Shown here: one piece after another, positions 43,779 to 50,851 of the stretch
Position numbering within the stretch: position 1 is the first letter of the stretch
Layout of the letters: every line of letters begins with the position of its first letter
Origin: Paracoccus saliphilus
GTDB lineage: Bacteria > Pseudomonadota > Alphaproteobacteria > Rhodobacterales > Rhodobacteraceae
Assembly (NCBI RefSeq): GCF_028553805.1
Contig: NZ_CP067140.1
Coordinates: 2,046,001 to 2,110,000, forward strand
Length of the DNA stretch: 64,000 nt
Reading direction: 5' to 3'
Notes under the pieces: model-generated
What the model was told of the DNA's origin: nothing
The model's input: the letters and a program-made list of their open reading frames with translations, nothing else
Databases searched by the model: none
Position numbers and translations under genes: made by a program

Positions 43779-43853
43779 TACACGGATAGGCCGGGGTTTT
43801 CCTTCTCCTTTACCTGGCCTCTACCGGCGGTGGTTCTGCCCCTTCCACTGCCA

Positions 43854-43886
43854 GCGCGCGGCGAGTTTCCTTGCCTCGCCGCGCGC
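43854..43886 (+). terminator. Strong stem-loop ending the head-gene operon
   Basis: Perfect 12-bp stem GCGCGCGGCGAG / CTCGCCGCGCGC with a 9-nt loop, 75 bp after the DUF2190 stop and 28 bp before the PrtN-like gene. No T-run, so it may be a Rho-dependent or mRNA-stabilising structure. Confidence 0.55.
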
Positions 43887-43914
43887 ACTGTAACCCATCA
43901 GACGGTCGAAAAAG

Positions 43915-44175
43915 ATGAATACGGCGTTTCTCCTAATGGCGAAATATGATGGTCAGCCGCTGATCCCGGCAGACGTGGTGTGCAAGGATTTCTTTGCACC
44001 GCTCACGCTGCCGGTGTTCCTTCGGAAGGTTGCTGCCGGTGAAATCGCCCTGCCTCTGGTCCGCATGGAGAACTCCCAGAAGGGCGCAAAAATGGTCCAT
44101 CTCAACGATCTGGCGGGCTACATTGACGCTCGCGCGGAAGCTGCCAGACGCGAGGCAACAGCCCTGTCGCGCTGA
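43915..44175 (+). CDS. PrtN-family (pyocin activator-like) regulator
   Basis: 86-aa DNA-binding protein that matches PrtN-like activators throughout: MNTAFLLMAKYDGQPLIPADVV, CKDFFAPLTLPVFLRKVAAGEIALPLVRME and HLNDLAGYIDARAEAARRE. In Pseudomonas PrtN switches on pyocin operons after DNA damage; relatives sit at prophage edges. Here it lies at the right end next to attR, the likeliest activator of the element's two cassettes or helper response. No clear ribosome site is visible. Confidence 0.8.
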   Translation: MNTAFLLMAKYDGQPLIPADVVCKDFFAPLTLPVFLRKVAAGEIALPLVRMENSQKGAKMVHLNDLAGYIDARAEAARREATALSR

Positions 44176-44240
44176 TCCGCTTGCTTAAAATTTGCTAACA
44201 CCCCGAAGGCTTGCCGCAACCCATTGGCAAGCCATATTTT

Positions 44241-44306
44241 TTATGCCCAATTCGTCCAATCCATCATGGGGGCGACGGAGAGCCTGTCTGCCTGATATTT
44301 CGTCAT
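44241..44306 (-). pseudogene. Displaced original 5' end of dusA
   Basis: Minus-strand frame of 21 codons, MTKYQADRLSVAPMMDWTNWA, then TAA. RLSVAPMMDWT is the DusA N-terminus, and MTKYQAD is the presumed native start of the host gene, now 11.5 kb from the rest. The last residues (NWA) come from element DNA past the core. Confidence 0.88.
44253..44276. other. Right attachment site (attR)
   Basis: 24 bp matching attL with three mismatches; identical core TCCATCAT at 44260-44267. Element DNA lies left of it, the host dusA start and upstream region right. Confidence 0.88.
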
Positions 44307-44755
44307 TGTTCTTATATCATCAATTCATTTCACGACGACATACGCATTCCGTTCCACGACCAGATACAGCAAGTCTCGATTACGCGTAGCACATATGGTG
44401 CAGGTGAAACCGGGTACCATCTCAAGGCTTCCTTCGTCGAGGGGAGGCGCGGGATGGGCGCGGACCATCGAGGGCAAGTTTGATCGGGGTGAACCTATAC
44501 ACTCTGATGGGGTCACGGCCAAGAGTTCAAAGACCTTGCCGAACTTTGCAGACATGGCCAAGCAAATGTCGGCGAAAAGCGTCCTTGGGCCGTGCCGGGT
44601 CGGAAGCAGGCAAATTAACCGCCAGATGCGCGGGGCCCGAGCTCCTCCCTACGGGCAGCGAGGTCTAAAATGCTTGACCGCCCTACCACGGCAACATAAT
44701 CCGCAGGCAATGACCCATCCCCCCGATCATCCCGCCCCCTGAAAGAGCCCTGCCG
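44307..44755. other. Ancestral dusA upstream region, no gene seen
   Basis: 449 bp that before integration separated dusA from the divergent DMT transporter gene. GATATAAG on the minus strand just before 44306 may be part of the old dusA promoter, which now points antisense into the element. Short frames across it show no recognisable protein. Confidence 0.6.
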
Positions 44756-45688
44756 ATGGACAGTCCTCTTCGCGGCATAATTCTGAAATGCTGCAGTGTC
44801 ACCGTTTTCACCGTCATGGCAGCGATCGTGAAGGCGACCTCGGACGGCGGGCTCGGGGTTCCCCCCGGTCAGCAGGTGTTCTTCCGCTCCTTTTTCGCCA
44901 TCCCGGTCATCCTGGCCTGGCTGATTTGGCGCGGAGAACTGTCGGTCGGACTGCGCACCTTCCGGCCAATGGGACATTTCTATCGCGGGATCATCGGCAC
45001 GGCGGCGATGGGCTGCATGTTCTGGGCCCTCGCCCTGTTGCCCTTCCCCGAGGCGATCGCCATTGGCTATGCCGCGCCACTGCTGGTGGTTATCTTTGCG
45101 GCGATGTTCCTCGGTGAGAACGTGCGGCTGTTTCGGCTGTCCATGGTCGCGCTCGGCCTGAGCGGTGTGCTGATCGTGCTTTCCCCGCAGCTCGGTTTCG
45201 GGGGAGCGGAGCCGGATCTGAGGCGCAGCCTAGGTGCGGTCGTGGCACTTGTCGGGGCCGGTTGTGCGGCGCTGGCGCAGATCTTCGTGCGCAAACTGGT
45301 GCAGGAAGAACGAACCTCGGCCATCGTCTTCTGGTTCTCGTTCACATCTTCGGTGCTGGCACTGCTGACCCTTCCATTCGGATGGGTGCTGCCCGATGCA
45401 CAAACGACCGCCTTGCTGATTGCATCGGGATTGCTTGGCGGTCTGGGGCAGATTTTCCTGACATCGGCATATCGCTTTGGCGAGGCCTCGCTGATCGCGC
45501 CCTTCGAATATGTTTCGATGATCCTGTCGATCGCCTTCGGCTGGTTCCTGTTCGACGAGATCGCGACCCCGGTGATGTTGGGGGGCGCGTCACTGGTCAT
45601 CATGGCCGGGATCATGATCATCTGGCGCGAGCGGCAATTGGGACTGGAACGCAACCGTCAGCGCAAGGCGATGACCCCGCAAGGATAG
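44756..45688 (+). CDS. DMT superfamily (EamA) transporter
   Basis: Inner-membrane drug/metabolite transporter (310 aa) with ten predicted membrane segments and two EamA repeats; the first ends with the EAIAIGYAAPLLVVIFAAMFLGE motif and the second with GEASLIAPFEYVSMILSIAFGWFLFDE. It probably exports a small metabolite; substrate unknown. The ATG at 44756 follows a weak GCCGATG leader. Confidence 0.9.
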   Translation: MDSPLRGIILKCCSVTVFTVMAAIVKATSDGGLGVPPGQQVFFRSFFAIPVILAWLIWRGELSVGLRTFRPMGHFYRGIIGTAAMGCMFWALALLPFPEAIAIGYAAPLLVVIFAAMFLGENVRLFRLSMVALGLSGVLIVLSPQLGFGGAEPDLRRSLGAVVALVGAGCAALAQIFVRKLVQEERTSAIVFWFSFTSSVLALLTLPFGWVLPDAQTTALLIASGLLGGLGQIFLTSAYRFGEASLIAPFEYVSMILSIAFGWFLFDEIATPVMLGGASLVIMAGIMIIWRERQLGLERNRQRKAMTPQG

Positions 45689-45724
45689 GGGCCGCAATCG
45701 CGCCGCTTCAGGCTGTTATCGCGC

Positions 45725-46435
45725 TCATGAAAAGATCGTATTGAGATCGTTGGACTTTTTGACGGATTGGCTCAGATCCAGTTCGCTTTCCAGTAGATCG
45801 ATATGTTCGACCATGAGTTCGACGGCCCGCCCGGCATTTCCGGCAGAGAGCGCGTCCAGCAATTTGACATGATCCGCCGGGCCACAATGGACGTCATGCT
45901 GCGGACGATAGATTGCCGTGACCAGGGAACTGCGCGCGATCAGCTCGCGCATGATGCAGATCAGGAAATTGCTCTTGAGCAACTCGGCCATGCGCAGATG
46001 GAACGCCCCGGACAGCCGGATGATCTCCGACTTATCCCCGGCGGCGACCGCATCGGCCTCGGCCGAAACCAGCCCGCGCAACTCCTCCACCCCCTCGGGA
46101 GAGATCGTTTCAGCCAGCCGCCGGATGATGCGGGTTTCCGCGACCCGGCGCAGATGGAACACATCGGCGGCATCCTCGGCCGTCGGTGCCGCCACGAAGG
46201 CGCCTCGATTGGCTTGCAGGATCACCAGCCCTTCCCGACCCAGTTCCTTGAGCACAAGCCGAATCCGACCACGCGAGACGTTGAAGACGCCTGCCAGTTC
46301 CTCTTCCTTCAATCGCGTTCCGGGAGACAATTGGCGAGACGCAATCGCGAGCCATATGCGATCGCGGATTTCCTCTACAGAAAGCGACCTGCCTTTTGCC
46401 GCCCTGCCGATACCCGTGTCTTCTCCCGTATTCAT
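45725..46435 (-). CDS. GntR family regulator, FCD-type
   Basis: FadR-subfamily regulator (236 aa): winged HTH at about 20-85 (IRDRIWLAIASRQLSPGTRLKEEELAGVFNVSRGRIRLVLKELGREGLV) and an all-helical FCD effector domain with metal-ligand-type His/Asp positions (FHLRRVAE, FHLRMAELLKS, DHVKLLDAL). It is divergent from the flavin-reductase gene; the shared spacer holds ATTGTTCACAAT, the same palindrome found at the hydantoin-racemase/ABC promoters, so it likely controls both units. Confidence 0.9.
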   Translation of the reverse strand: MNTGEDTGIGRAAKGRSLSVEEIRDRIWLAIASRQLSPGTRLKEEELAGVFNVSRGRIRLVLKELGREGLVILQANRGAFVAAPTAEDAADVFHLRRVAETRIIRRLAETISPEGVEELRGLVSAEADAVAAGDKSEIIRLSGAFHLRMAELLKSNFLICIMRELIARSSLVTAIYRPQHDVHCGPADHVKLLDALSAGNAGRAVELMVEHIDLLESELDLSQSVKKSNDLNTIFS

Positions 46436-46462
46436 TTCAAATCCATCTCTTGCAAGCCAGTT

Positions 46463-46485
46463 CTGTTAACAATATTGTTCACAAT
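46463..46485. promoter_or_regulatory. GntR operator pair at gntR / flavin-reductase promoters
   Basis: CTGTTAACAAT (46463-46473) runs directly into ATTGTTCACAAT (46474-46485), a perfect ATTGTnnACAAT dyad. Eleven of its 12 bases recur at 57367-57378. Confidence 0.65.
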
Positions 46486-46573
46486 AACCGGTTCCAGTTT
46501 ACTTTCAATCCTGTGCCTTTTGCAGACCCGCCGTCCAGCCGCAACGCCACATATAACATTCAGAGGCTCAATA

Positions 46574-47218
46574 GTGGATTTCGACTTTACCAAACTTGAC
46601 CAGGATGTCCGCTATCGGCTGCTTTCGAATTTCGTCGGCCCGCGGCCCATCGCGCTGGTATCGACCGATGGTAGTTCGGGAGGCAGGAACGCCGCACCCA
46701 TGTCGTTCTTCAACGTCTTCTCGCATGAGCCCCCCATCGTCGTCCTCGGCATTCAAACCCGGCCGGACGGCGCAATCAAGGACACGGTGGCCAATATCCG
46801 TGAAACCGGCGAATTCGTCGTCAACATGGTCGATATGAGCATCGCAGAGGGAATGCTGATCTGCGGCCTTTCCTTCGACAAGGATGTGGACGAAATCCTG
46901 ACCGCGGGACTGACGCCCGCTCCGGGAACCCTGGTCACGGCACCGAGGATCATCGAAAGCCCCTGCGCAATGGAATGCCGCGTCGAGAGGGTCATCGATT
47001 TCGACCGGCGCGTGCTGGTGCTGGGAGAAGTCGTCTACATGCATGTCGCCGACAGATGTCTCGATCCCGAGAAACGCTATGTCGATCCAGAGCATTACCA
47101 GCCCATCGCCCGGCTTCATGCCGATAATTACATCACATCGGACCGGCAATTCGTTCTGAAGGCGCCTCCGGTCGACAGTATTCGTCCGGTTCGCATCGGA
47201 GAAACGACGGAAGGCTGA
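46574..47218 (+). CDS. Flavin reductase-like (FMN-binding split-barrel) protein
   Basis: 214-aa FMN-binding protein of the flavin reductase/split-barrel family: LLSNFVGPRPIALVSTDG, AAPMSFFNVFSHEPPIVVLG (flavin site), KDTVANIRETGEFVVNMVD and SPCAMECRVERV. It may supply reduced flavin to a monooxygenase or act itself as a reductase. The start is GTG 46574: AGAGG lies 7 bp upstream and the domain begins immediately. No partner monooxygenase is in the window. Confidence 0.85.
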   Translation: MDFDFTKLDQDVRYRLLSNFVGPRPIALVSTDGSSGGRNAAPMSFFNVFSHEPPIVVLGIQTRPDGAIKDTVANIRETGEFVVNMVDMSIAEGMLICGLSFDKDVDEILTAGLTPAPGTLVTAPRIIESPCAMECRVERVIDFDRRVLVLGEVVYMHVADRCLDPEKRYVDPEHYQPIARLHADNYITSDRQFVLKAPPVDSIRPVRIGETTEG

Positions 47219-47261
47219 GACCCCCTCCAATTTCCACGATCTGCCTCGGGGTCATCTGCCT

Positions 47262-47290
47262 CCTTTTGCTTTGCCCAAATACCTCGCGGG
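47262..47290 (-). repeat. Dispersed intergenic repeat, copy 8 (decayed)
   Basis: Minus-strand CCCGCGAGGTATTTGGGCAAAGCAAAAGG, recognisable as a decayed tail of the repeat family. Convergent gap between flavin reductase and oppF-like genes. Confidence 0.55.
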
Positions 47291-47307
47291 ACCGCCGGCC
47301 GGTGTTG

Positions 47308-47338
47308 CCACTGGTTCAAGAGACCTGCCGGCGCCGGG
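47308..47338 (+). repeat. Second dispersed repeat, copy 2
   Basis: CCACTGGTTCAAGAGACCTG then CCGGCGCCGGG; same element as 14747-14777 with two substitutions, again next to an AAGAAGAA-type repeat copy. Confidence 0.75.
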
Positions 47339-47367
47339 ACGCAAAGTCCCGTTCCACGAGGACCGGG

Positions 47368-48387
47368 TTACGCGCTCACCGTTTCTCCGGCCGGAAGCCC
47401 GCCGCTTTCCTCGACCCGGTGGCAGGCGACGACGGCGCCGTCATCGCAAGCGATCAGGCCCGGCTTTTCCTGCTTGCAGCGATCATTGGCGAAGGGACAA
47501 CGCGGATGGAAACTGCACCCCGAGGGCGGGTTCAGGGGGCTTGGCACCTCTCCGCCTTTCAGCGGACGGTCGCGATGCGGGTTGCGAACATCCGGGATCG
47601 TGTCCAGCAGAAGCTGTGTGTATGGATGACGGGTTCTTGCGAACAGCACCTCGGTCGGCGCCTCCTCGACGATCCGGCCCAGATACATGACCGCGATCCG
47701 GTCGGACATGTGCCGCACCACTGACAGGTCATGGCTGATGAACAGATAGGTCAGCCCCAGCTCGTCCTGCAGGGAGCGCATCAGGTTCAGAATTTGCGCC
47801 TGGACAGACACGTCCAGCGCCGATGTCGGCTCGTCGCAGACCAGGAATTCCGGCTCGGAGGCCAATGCCCGCGCAATGGAAATCCGCTGCCGCTGCCCGC
47901 CCGAGAATTCATGTGGGAATTTCGCCCCGTCCGTGGCGGACAGTCCGACGACTTCCAGCAATTCGTTCACCCGCTCGCGGATCGCCTGCTTGCCGCTGCG
48001 CAGCTTCAGTTCGCGCAGAGGCTCGGCGATGACATCGAAGACCTTCCAGCGCGCGTTCAGGCTTGCATAGGGATCCTGAAAGATCATCTGCGCGGTCAGC
48101 GGCTGCCCCGAATTACCGGGCGCAAAGCGCATCTCTCCCCGCTCGGGCTTATACAGTCCGGTGACGATGCGGGCGACGGTGGATTTCCCGCAGCCGGATT
48201 CACCGACCAGCGACAGGCAACCGCCACGGGGCACGTCGAAGTCGATATCATCCACGGCTCGCAGGATCTGCCGCCCGCGCCGTTCAATCACCCGGTTCAG
48301 CCATGGGGCCGAGACATCGAAGCTCTTGGAAAGTCCCCGCACCTCGAGCGCGGGAGCCGTGGCCCTGTCCTTCGTATCGGCGTTCAT
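47368..48387 (-). CDS. Oligopeptide-type ABC transporter ATP-binding protein (OppF class)
   Basis: 339-aa ATPase, last gene of the operon. Walker [10 protein letters not shown], signature FSGGQRQRISIARAL, Walker [14 protein letters not shown]-terminal GCSFHPRC and a final HRVEESGG tail. ATG 48387 is preceded by AAGGAGG; a longer frame to 48465 is unnecessary. It overlaps oppD by ATGA. It works with the permeases and binding proteins encoded upstream. Confidence 0.93.
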   Translation of the reverse strand: MNADTKDRATAPALEVRGLSKSFDVSAPWLNRVIERRGRQILRAVDDIDFDVPRGGCLSLVGESGCGKSTVARIVTGLYKPERGEMRFAPGNSGQPLTAQMIFQDPYASLNARWKVFDVIAEPLRELKLRSGKQAIRERVNELLEVVGLSATDGAKFPHEFSGGQRQRISIARALASEPEFLVCDEPTSALDVSVQAQILNLMRSLQDELGLTYLFISHDLSVVRHMSDRIAVMYLGRIVEEAPTEVLFARTRHPYTQLLLDTIPDVRNPHRDRPLKGGEVPSPLNPPSGCSFHPRCPFANDRCKQEKPGLIACDDGAVVACHRVEESGGLPAGETVSA

Positions 48388-49352
48388 GCCGTGCCTCCTT
48401 CCAATAGCCAGCAGGCCGCCTGCTCGGCCCCTGCCGTGAAAAGTTCTGGCCGTTCGCGGCGGCATCTTGGGCCTGCCTTCGGGCAGCGCGGGTTGAAGGC
48501 GCAGCCCGGCGGGATCGCGTTCAGCCGAGGCATGGAGCCGTCAATCTGTTCCAGCCGCGGCACCCTTGCCCCAAGCGCAGGGATCGAGCCCATCAGCCCC
48601 TGCGTATAGGGATGCTGTGGATCGCGGGTGACCTGCCCGACCTCTCCGATCTCGATCAGGCGTCCGGCATACATCACCGCCACCCTGTCCGCCGTTTCGG
48701 CAATGACGCCCATGTCATGGGTGACCAGCATCACCGCCGCCCCGTGTTCGGCGCAAAGGCGACGAAGCAGCGCGGTGATCTGCGCCTGGATAGACACGTC
48801 CAGCGCCGTGGTCGGCTCGTCGGCGATGATCAGGCCGGGGCGCGCCGCAAGGGCCAGCGCGATGACGACGCGCTGACGCATCCCGCCCGAGAACTGGTGC
48901 GGATAGTGATCCACGCGCTCGGATGGTGCAGGGATACCGACCTCGGCCAGCAACTCGACGGCCCGGGCGCGAGCGGCCGAGTTCGACATCGGAATATGCT
49001 GGCGGATCGTCTCGACAAGCTGAGCGCCCACGGTAAAGAGCGGATTCAACGAGGTCAGCGGGTCCTGGAAGATCGCGCCGATCTCGCGGCCCCGAATTTG
49101 TGTCATCTCGCGATCGGACAACGTGTCTATCCGCTTGCCATTCAGCGTCACCGATCCAGAGGCGATCCGACCGGGCGGCTCGAGCAATCCCTGCACGGCG
49201 AGACCGGTCATGGATTTGCCTGCGCCGGATTCTCCGACGACGCCCAGGATTTCGCCGGGGCGGATTGACAGGCTGACATTGTCCAGCGCGGTCAGAACGC
49301 CGCGATGGGTCGGAAACTCTACCCGCAGGTCTTGGACTTCCAGCACATTCAT
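48384..49352 (-). CDS. Oligopeptide-type ABC transporter ATP-binding protein (OppD class)
   Basis: 322-aa ATPase. Walker [13 protein letters not shown]-loop [17 protein letters not shown], signature [15 protein letters not shown], Walker [13 protein letters not shown], and C-terminal GCAFNPRC. It overlaps both neighbours by 4 bp (amidohydrolase upstream, oppF downstream), showing the hydrolases and transporter are co-expressed. Confidence 0.93.
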   Translation of the reverse strand: MNVLEVQDLRVEFPTHRGVLTALDNVSLSIRPGEILGVVGESGAGKSMTGLAVQGLLEPPGRIASGSVTLNGKRIDTLSDREMTQIRGREIGAIFQDPLTSLNPLFTVGAQLVETIRQHIPMSNSAARARAVELLAEVGIPAPSERVDHYPHQFSGGMRQRVVIALALAARPGLIIADEPTTALDVSIQAQITALLRRLCAEHGAAVMLVTHDMGVIAETADRVAVMYAGRLIEIGEVGQVTRDPQHPYTQGLMGSIPALGARVPRLEQIDGSMPRLNAIPPGCAFNPRCPKAGPRCRRERPELFTAGAEQAACWLLEGGTA

Positions 49353-50851
49353 GACGACTCCAGGGGATAGGATGGTGGGAATAGATCCGACAGCGGCGGA
49401 TGCCGCCAGCTTCGTTCGGGATATTTGGCGACCAGAGCGTCGAACTGTGCCTGTGCACGCGCCTGTGCCTCGTGCAGATCCAGCCCCGCCACCTCTGCCT
49501 GCCCGGCAATCCGGCGCATCGACAGGCGGCCATCGACAAAGACCGCGCGCGTGACCTTGCCCGAGCCACCGGCAACAAGCGTGGTGATCGGGTCGATCGC
49601 GGGGGTCATGATCGCATCGTCCAGCGCGAACACGGCGATATCGGCGGGTCCGTCGACCCGCAACCGCCCCAGGTCAGGACGACCGAGCGCATCGCCTCCG
49701 CCGATGGTGGCCGCATCCCACAGATCGCGGGTCGGTGTCTGGTGCTGTGGCCCCTTTACATGCGCGCCGATCAATCCGACCAGCAGGTTCAGCAGCATGT
49801 CGGGCGGAGCGGTATCCGTACCCATGGCGATATTGATGCCCATGCCGCGCAACTCGCCAAAGCTGTTCAGCACCGCGCCGTGACGCCCCGAAACCAGCGG
49901 GCAATGCACGATGCTGACGCCGTTCCGTGCATAAAGAGCCAGATCGTCAGCCGTCGCGCAGGTGGCATGCGGCGCGACCAGGCGCGGCCCCAACAGGCCC
50001 AGCCTGGCCAGCCATTGCGGTGCCGTGCAGCCATGCAGGGCGCGGACGGTGTCCAGTTCCATCTGGCCCTGCGCCATGTGCAGGCGGACCGGGCAATCAA
50101 GTTCTTCGGCGGCAGCAAATGTCCTGCGCAGCAATTCCTCGGTGCAGGTCTCGACACGATCCGGCGCAAGCAGGCCGCGCACCAATCCGCCGTGGCTGCC
50201 ATCGTGGCGGCGAATGAAACCAACCGCGTCCTCCAGCCCCTGCAGCCCCCGCGCCTCGTCAAAGACCGGGTTTATCTCGCCCGGCGCTTCCAACACCATG
50301 CCGCCCGCCCGATAGCCGGGGCTGAGATAGACCCGCAGCCCAAGATCGGCTGCGGCATCGACGGCGGCGTCGAACTCGGCAACTGTCTCTCCCCATTCGC
50401 GGTAGAACAGGCTGGCGATGGGGGCGGCCGTAGTGATCCCGCTTTGCAGCAATTGCGCGAATGCGAAACGTTTCTGGAAGGCGAGCTCCTCGGGCGAATA
50501 CATCTCGTAGGGGCCACGCTCGACATAGGAGCGCGGCCAGACCCGGCCCTTGGCCCAGCCCGGCTGATGGTCGATGCCCAGGATGGTGGTGTCCAGATCC
50601 GACAAAGCGTCCAGATCGATCAGACCGGGGGAAATCAAGCTCATGCCCAGATCGACCCGCCGGGCGACCTCGCCGGGATAATCGCGCCCGACGAAAGCGA
50701 TCTGCCCATCCGTGATGACGACCTCGCCATGTTCGATCAGCCGGCGGCCCTGCGGGCTGTCATGGATCACCCAACGCGCCGTCAGCAAAAGCGGCCCATC
50801 GGCGCGCTGCCCAAGTGCGAGTTGCCCGAGTTCGGTTGTCGCGCCCGTCAC
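49349..50851 (-). CDS. Amidohydrolase family protein with altered metal site
   Basis: 500-aa TIM-barrel amidohydrolase of the TrzN/AtzA (chlorohydrolase) type. The start is GTG 50851, overlapping the upstream stop. HLHMAQG-type second-site sequence (VRLHMAQGQ), VAPHATCAT and MGTDTAPPDML are present, but the first metal motif, normally PGxIDxHxH, reads SPGLIDLDALSDLD, so both His are replaced by Asp/Leu. The protein is otherwise intact. It likely works on a ring compound imported by this operon; whether it binds metal normally is open. Confidence 0.88.
   Translation of the reverse strand: MTGATTELGQLALGQRADGPLLLTARWVIHDSPQGRRLIEHGEVVITDGQIAFVGRDYPGEVARRVDLGMSLISPGLIDLDALSDLDTTILGIDHQPGWAKGRVWPRSYVERGPYEMYSPEELAFQKRFAFAQLLQSGITTAAPIASLFYREWGETVAEFDAAVDAAADLGLRVYLSPGYRAGGMVLEAPGEINPVFDEARGLQGLEDAVGFIRRHDGSHGGLVRGLLAPDRVETCTEELLRRTFAAAEELDCPVRLHMAQGQMELDTVRALHGCTAPQWLARLGLLGPRLVAPHATCATADDLALYARNGVSIVHCPLVSGRHGAVLNSFGELRGMGINIAMGTDTAPPDMLLNLLVGLIGAHVKGPQHQTPTRDLWDAATIGGGDALGRPDLGRLRVDGPADIAVFALDDAIMTPAIDPITTLVAGGSGKVTRAVFVDGRLSMRRIAGQAEVAGLDLHEAQARAQAQFDALVAKYPERSWRHPPLSDLFPPSYPLESS

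Larger units (their letters stand above)
32785..44267 (+). mobile_element. Integrated phage satellite, capsid-forming PICI-like, in dusA
   Basis: About 11.48 kb between duplicated 8-bp cores. Content in order: integrase, small TTG-start gene, unknown gene, SF3 helicase, inverted-repeat region, terS, terL, minus-strand small gene, unknown gene, portal, protease-capsid fusion, gpW-like, DUF2190, PrtN-like. Nearly all genes point right and overlap. There are no tail, lysis, holin or CI repressor genes. All long frames are intact. This set equals what capsid-forming PICIs carry (own head and packaging, tails borrowed). A prophage that lost its tail and lysis modules cleanly is the alternative. 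Confidence 0.85.

Noticed and set aside
32785..44267. Gene transfer agent (GTA) cluster.
   Set aside because: GTA clusters of Rhodobacterales have tail and baseplate genes, lack an integrase and att sites, and use a different terminase and portal family.
44395..44742. A 115-codon frame upstream of the DMT transporter gene.
   Set aside because: No recognisable protein, Pro/Arg-rich readthrough character, and it covers the ancestral dusA promoter region.
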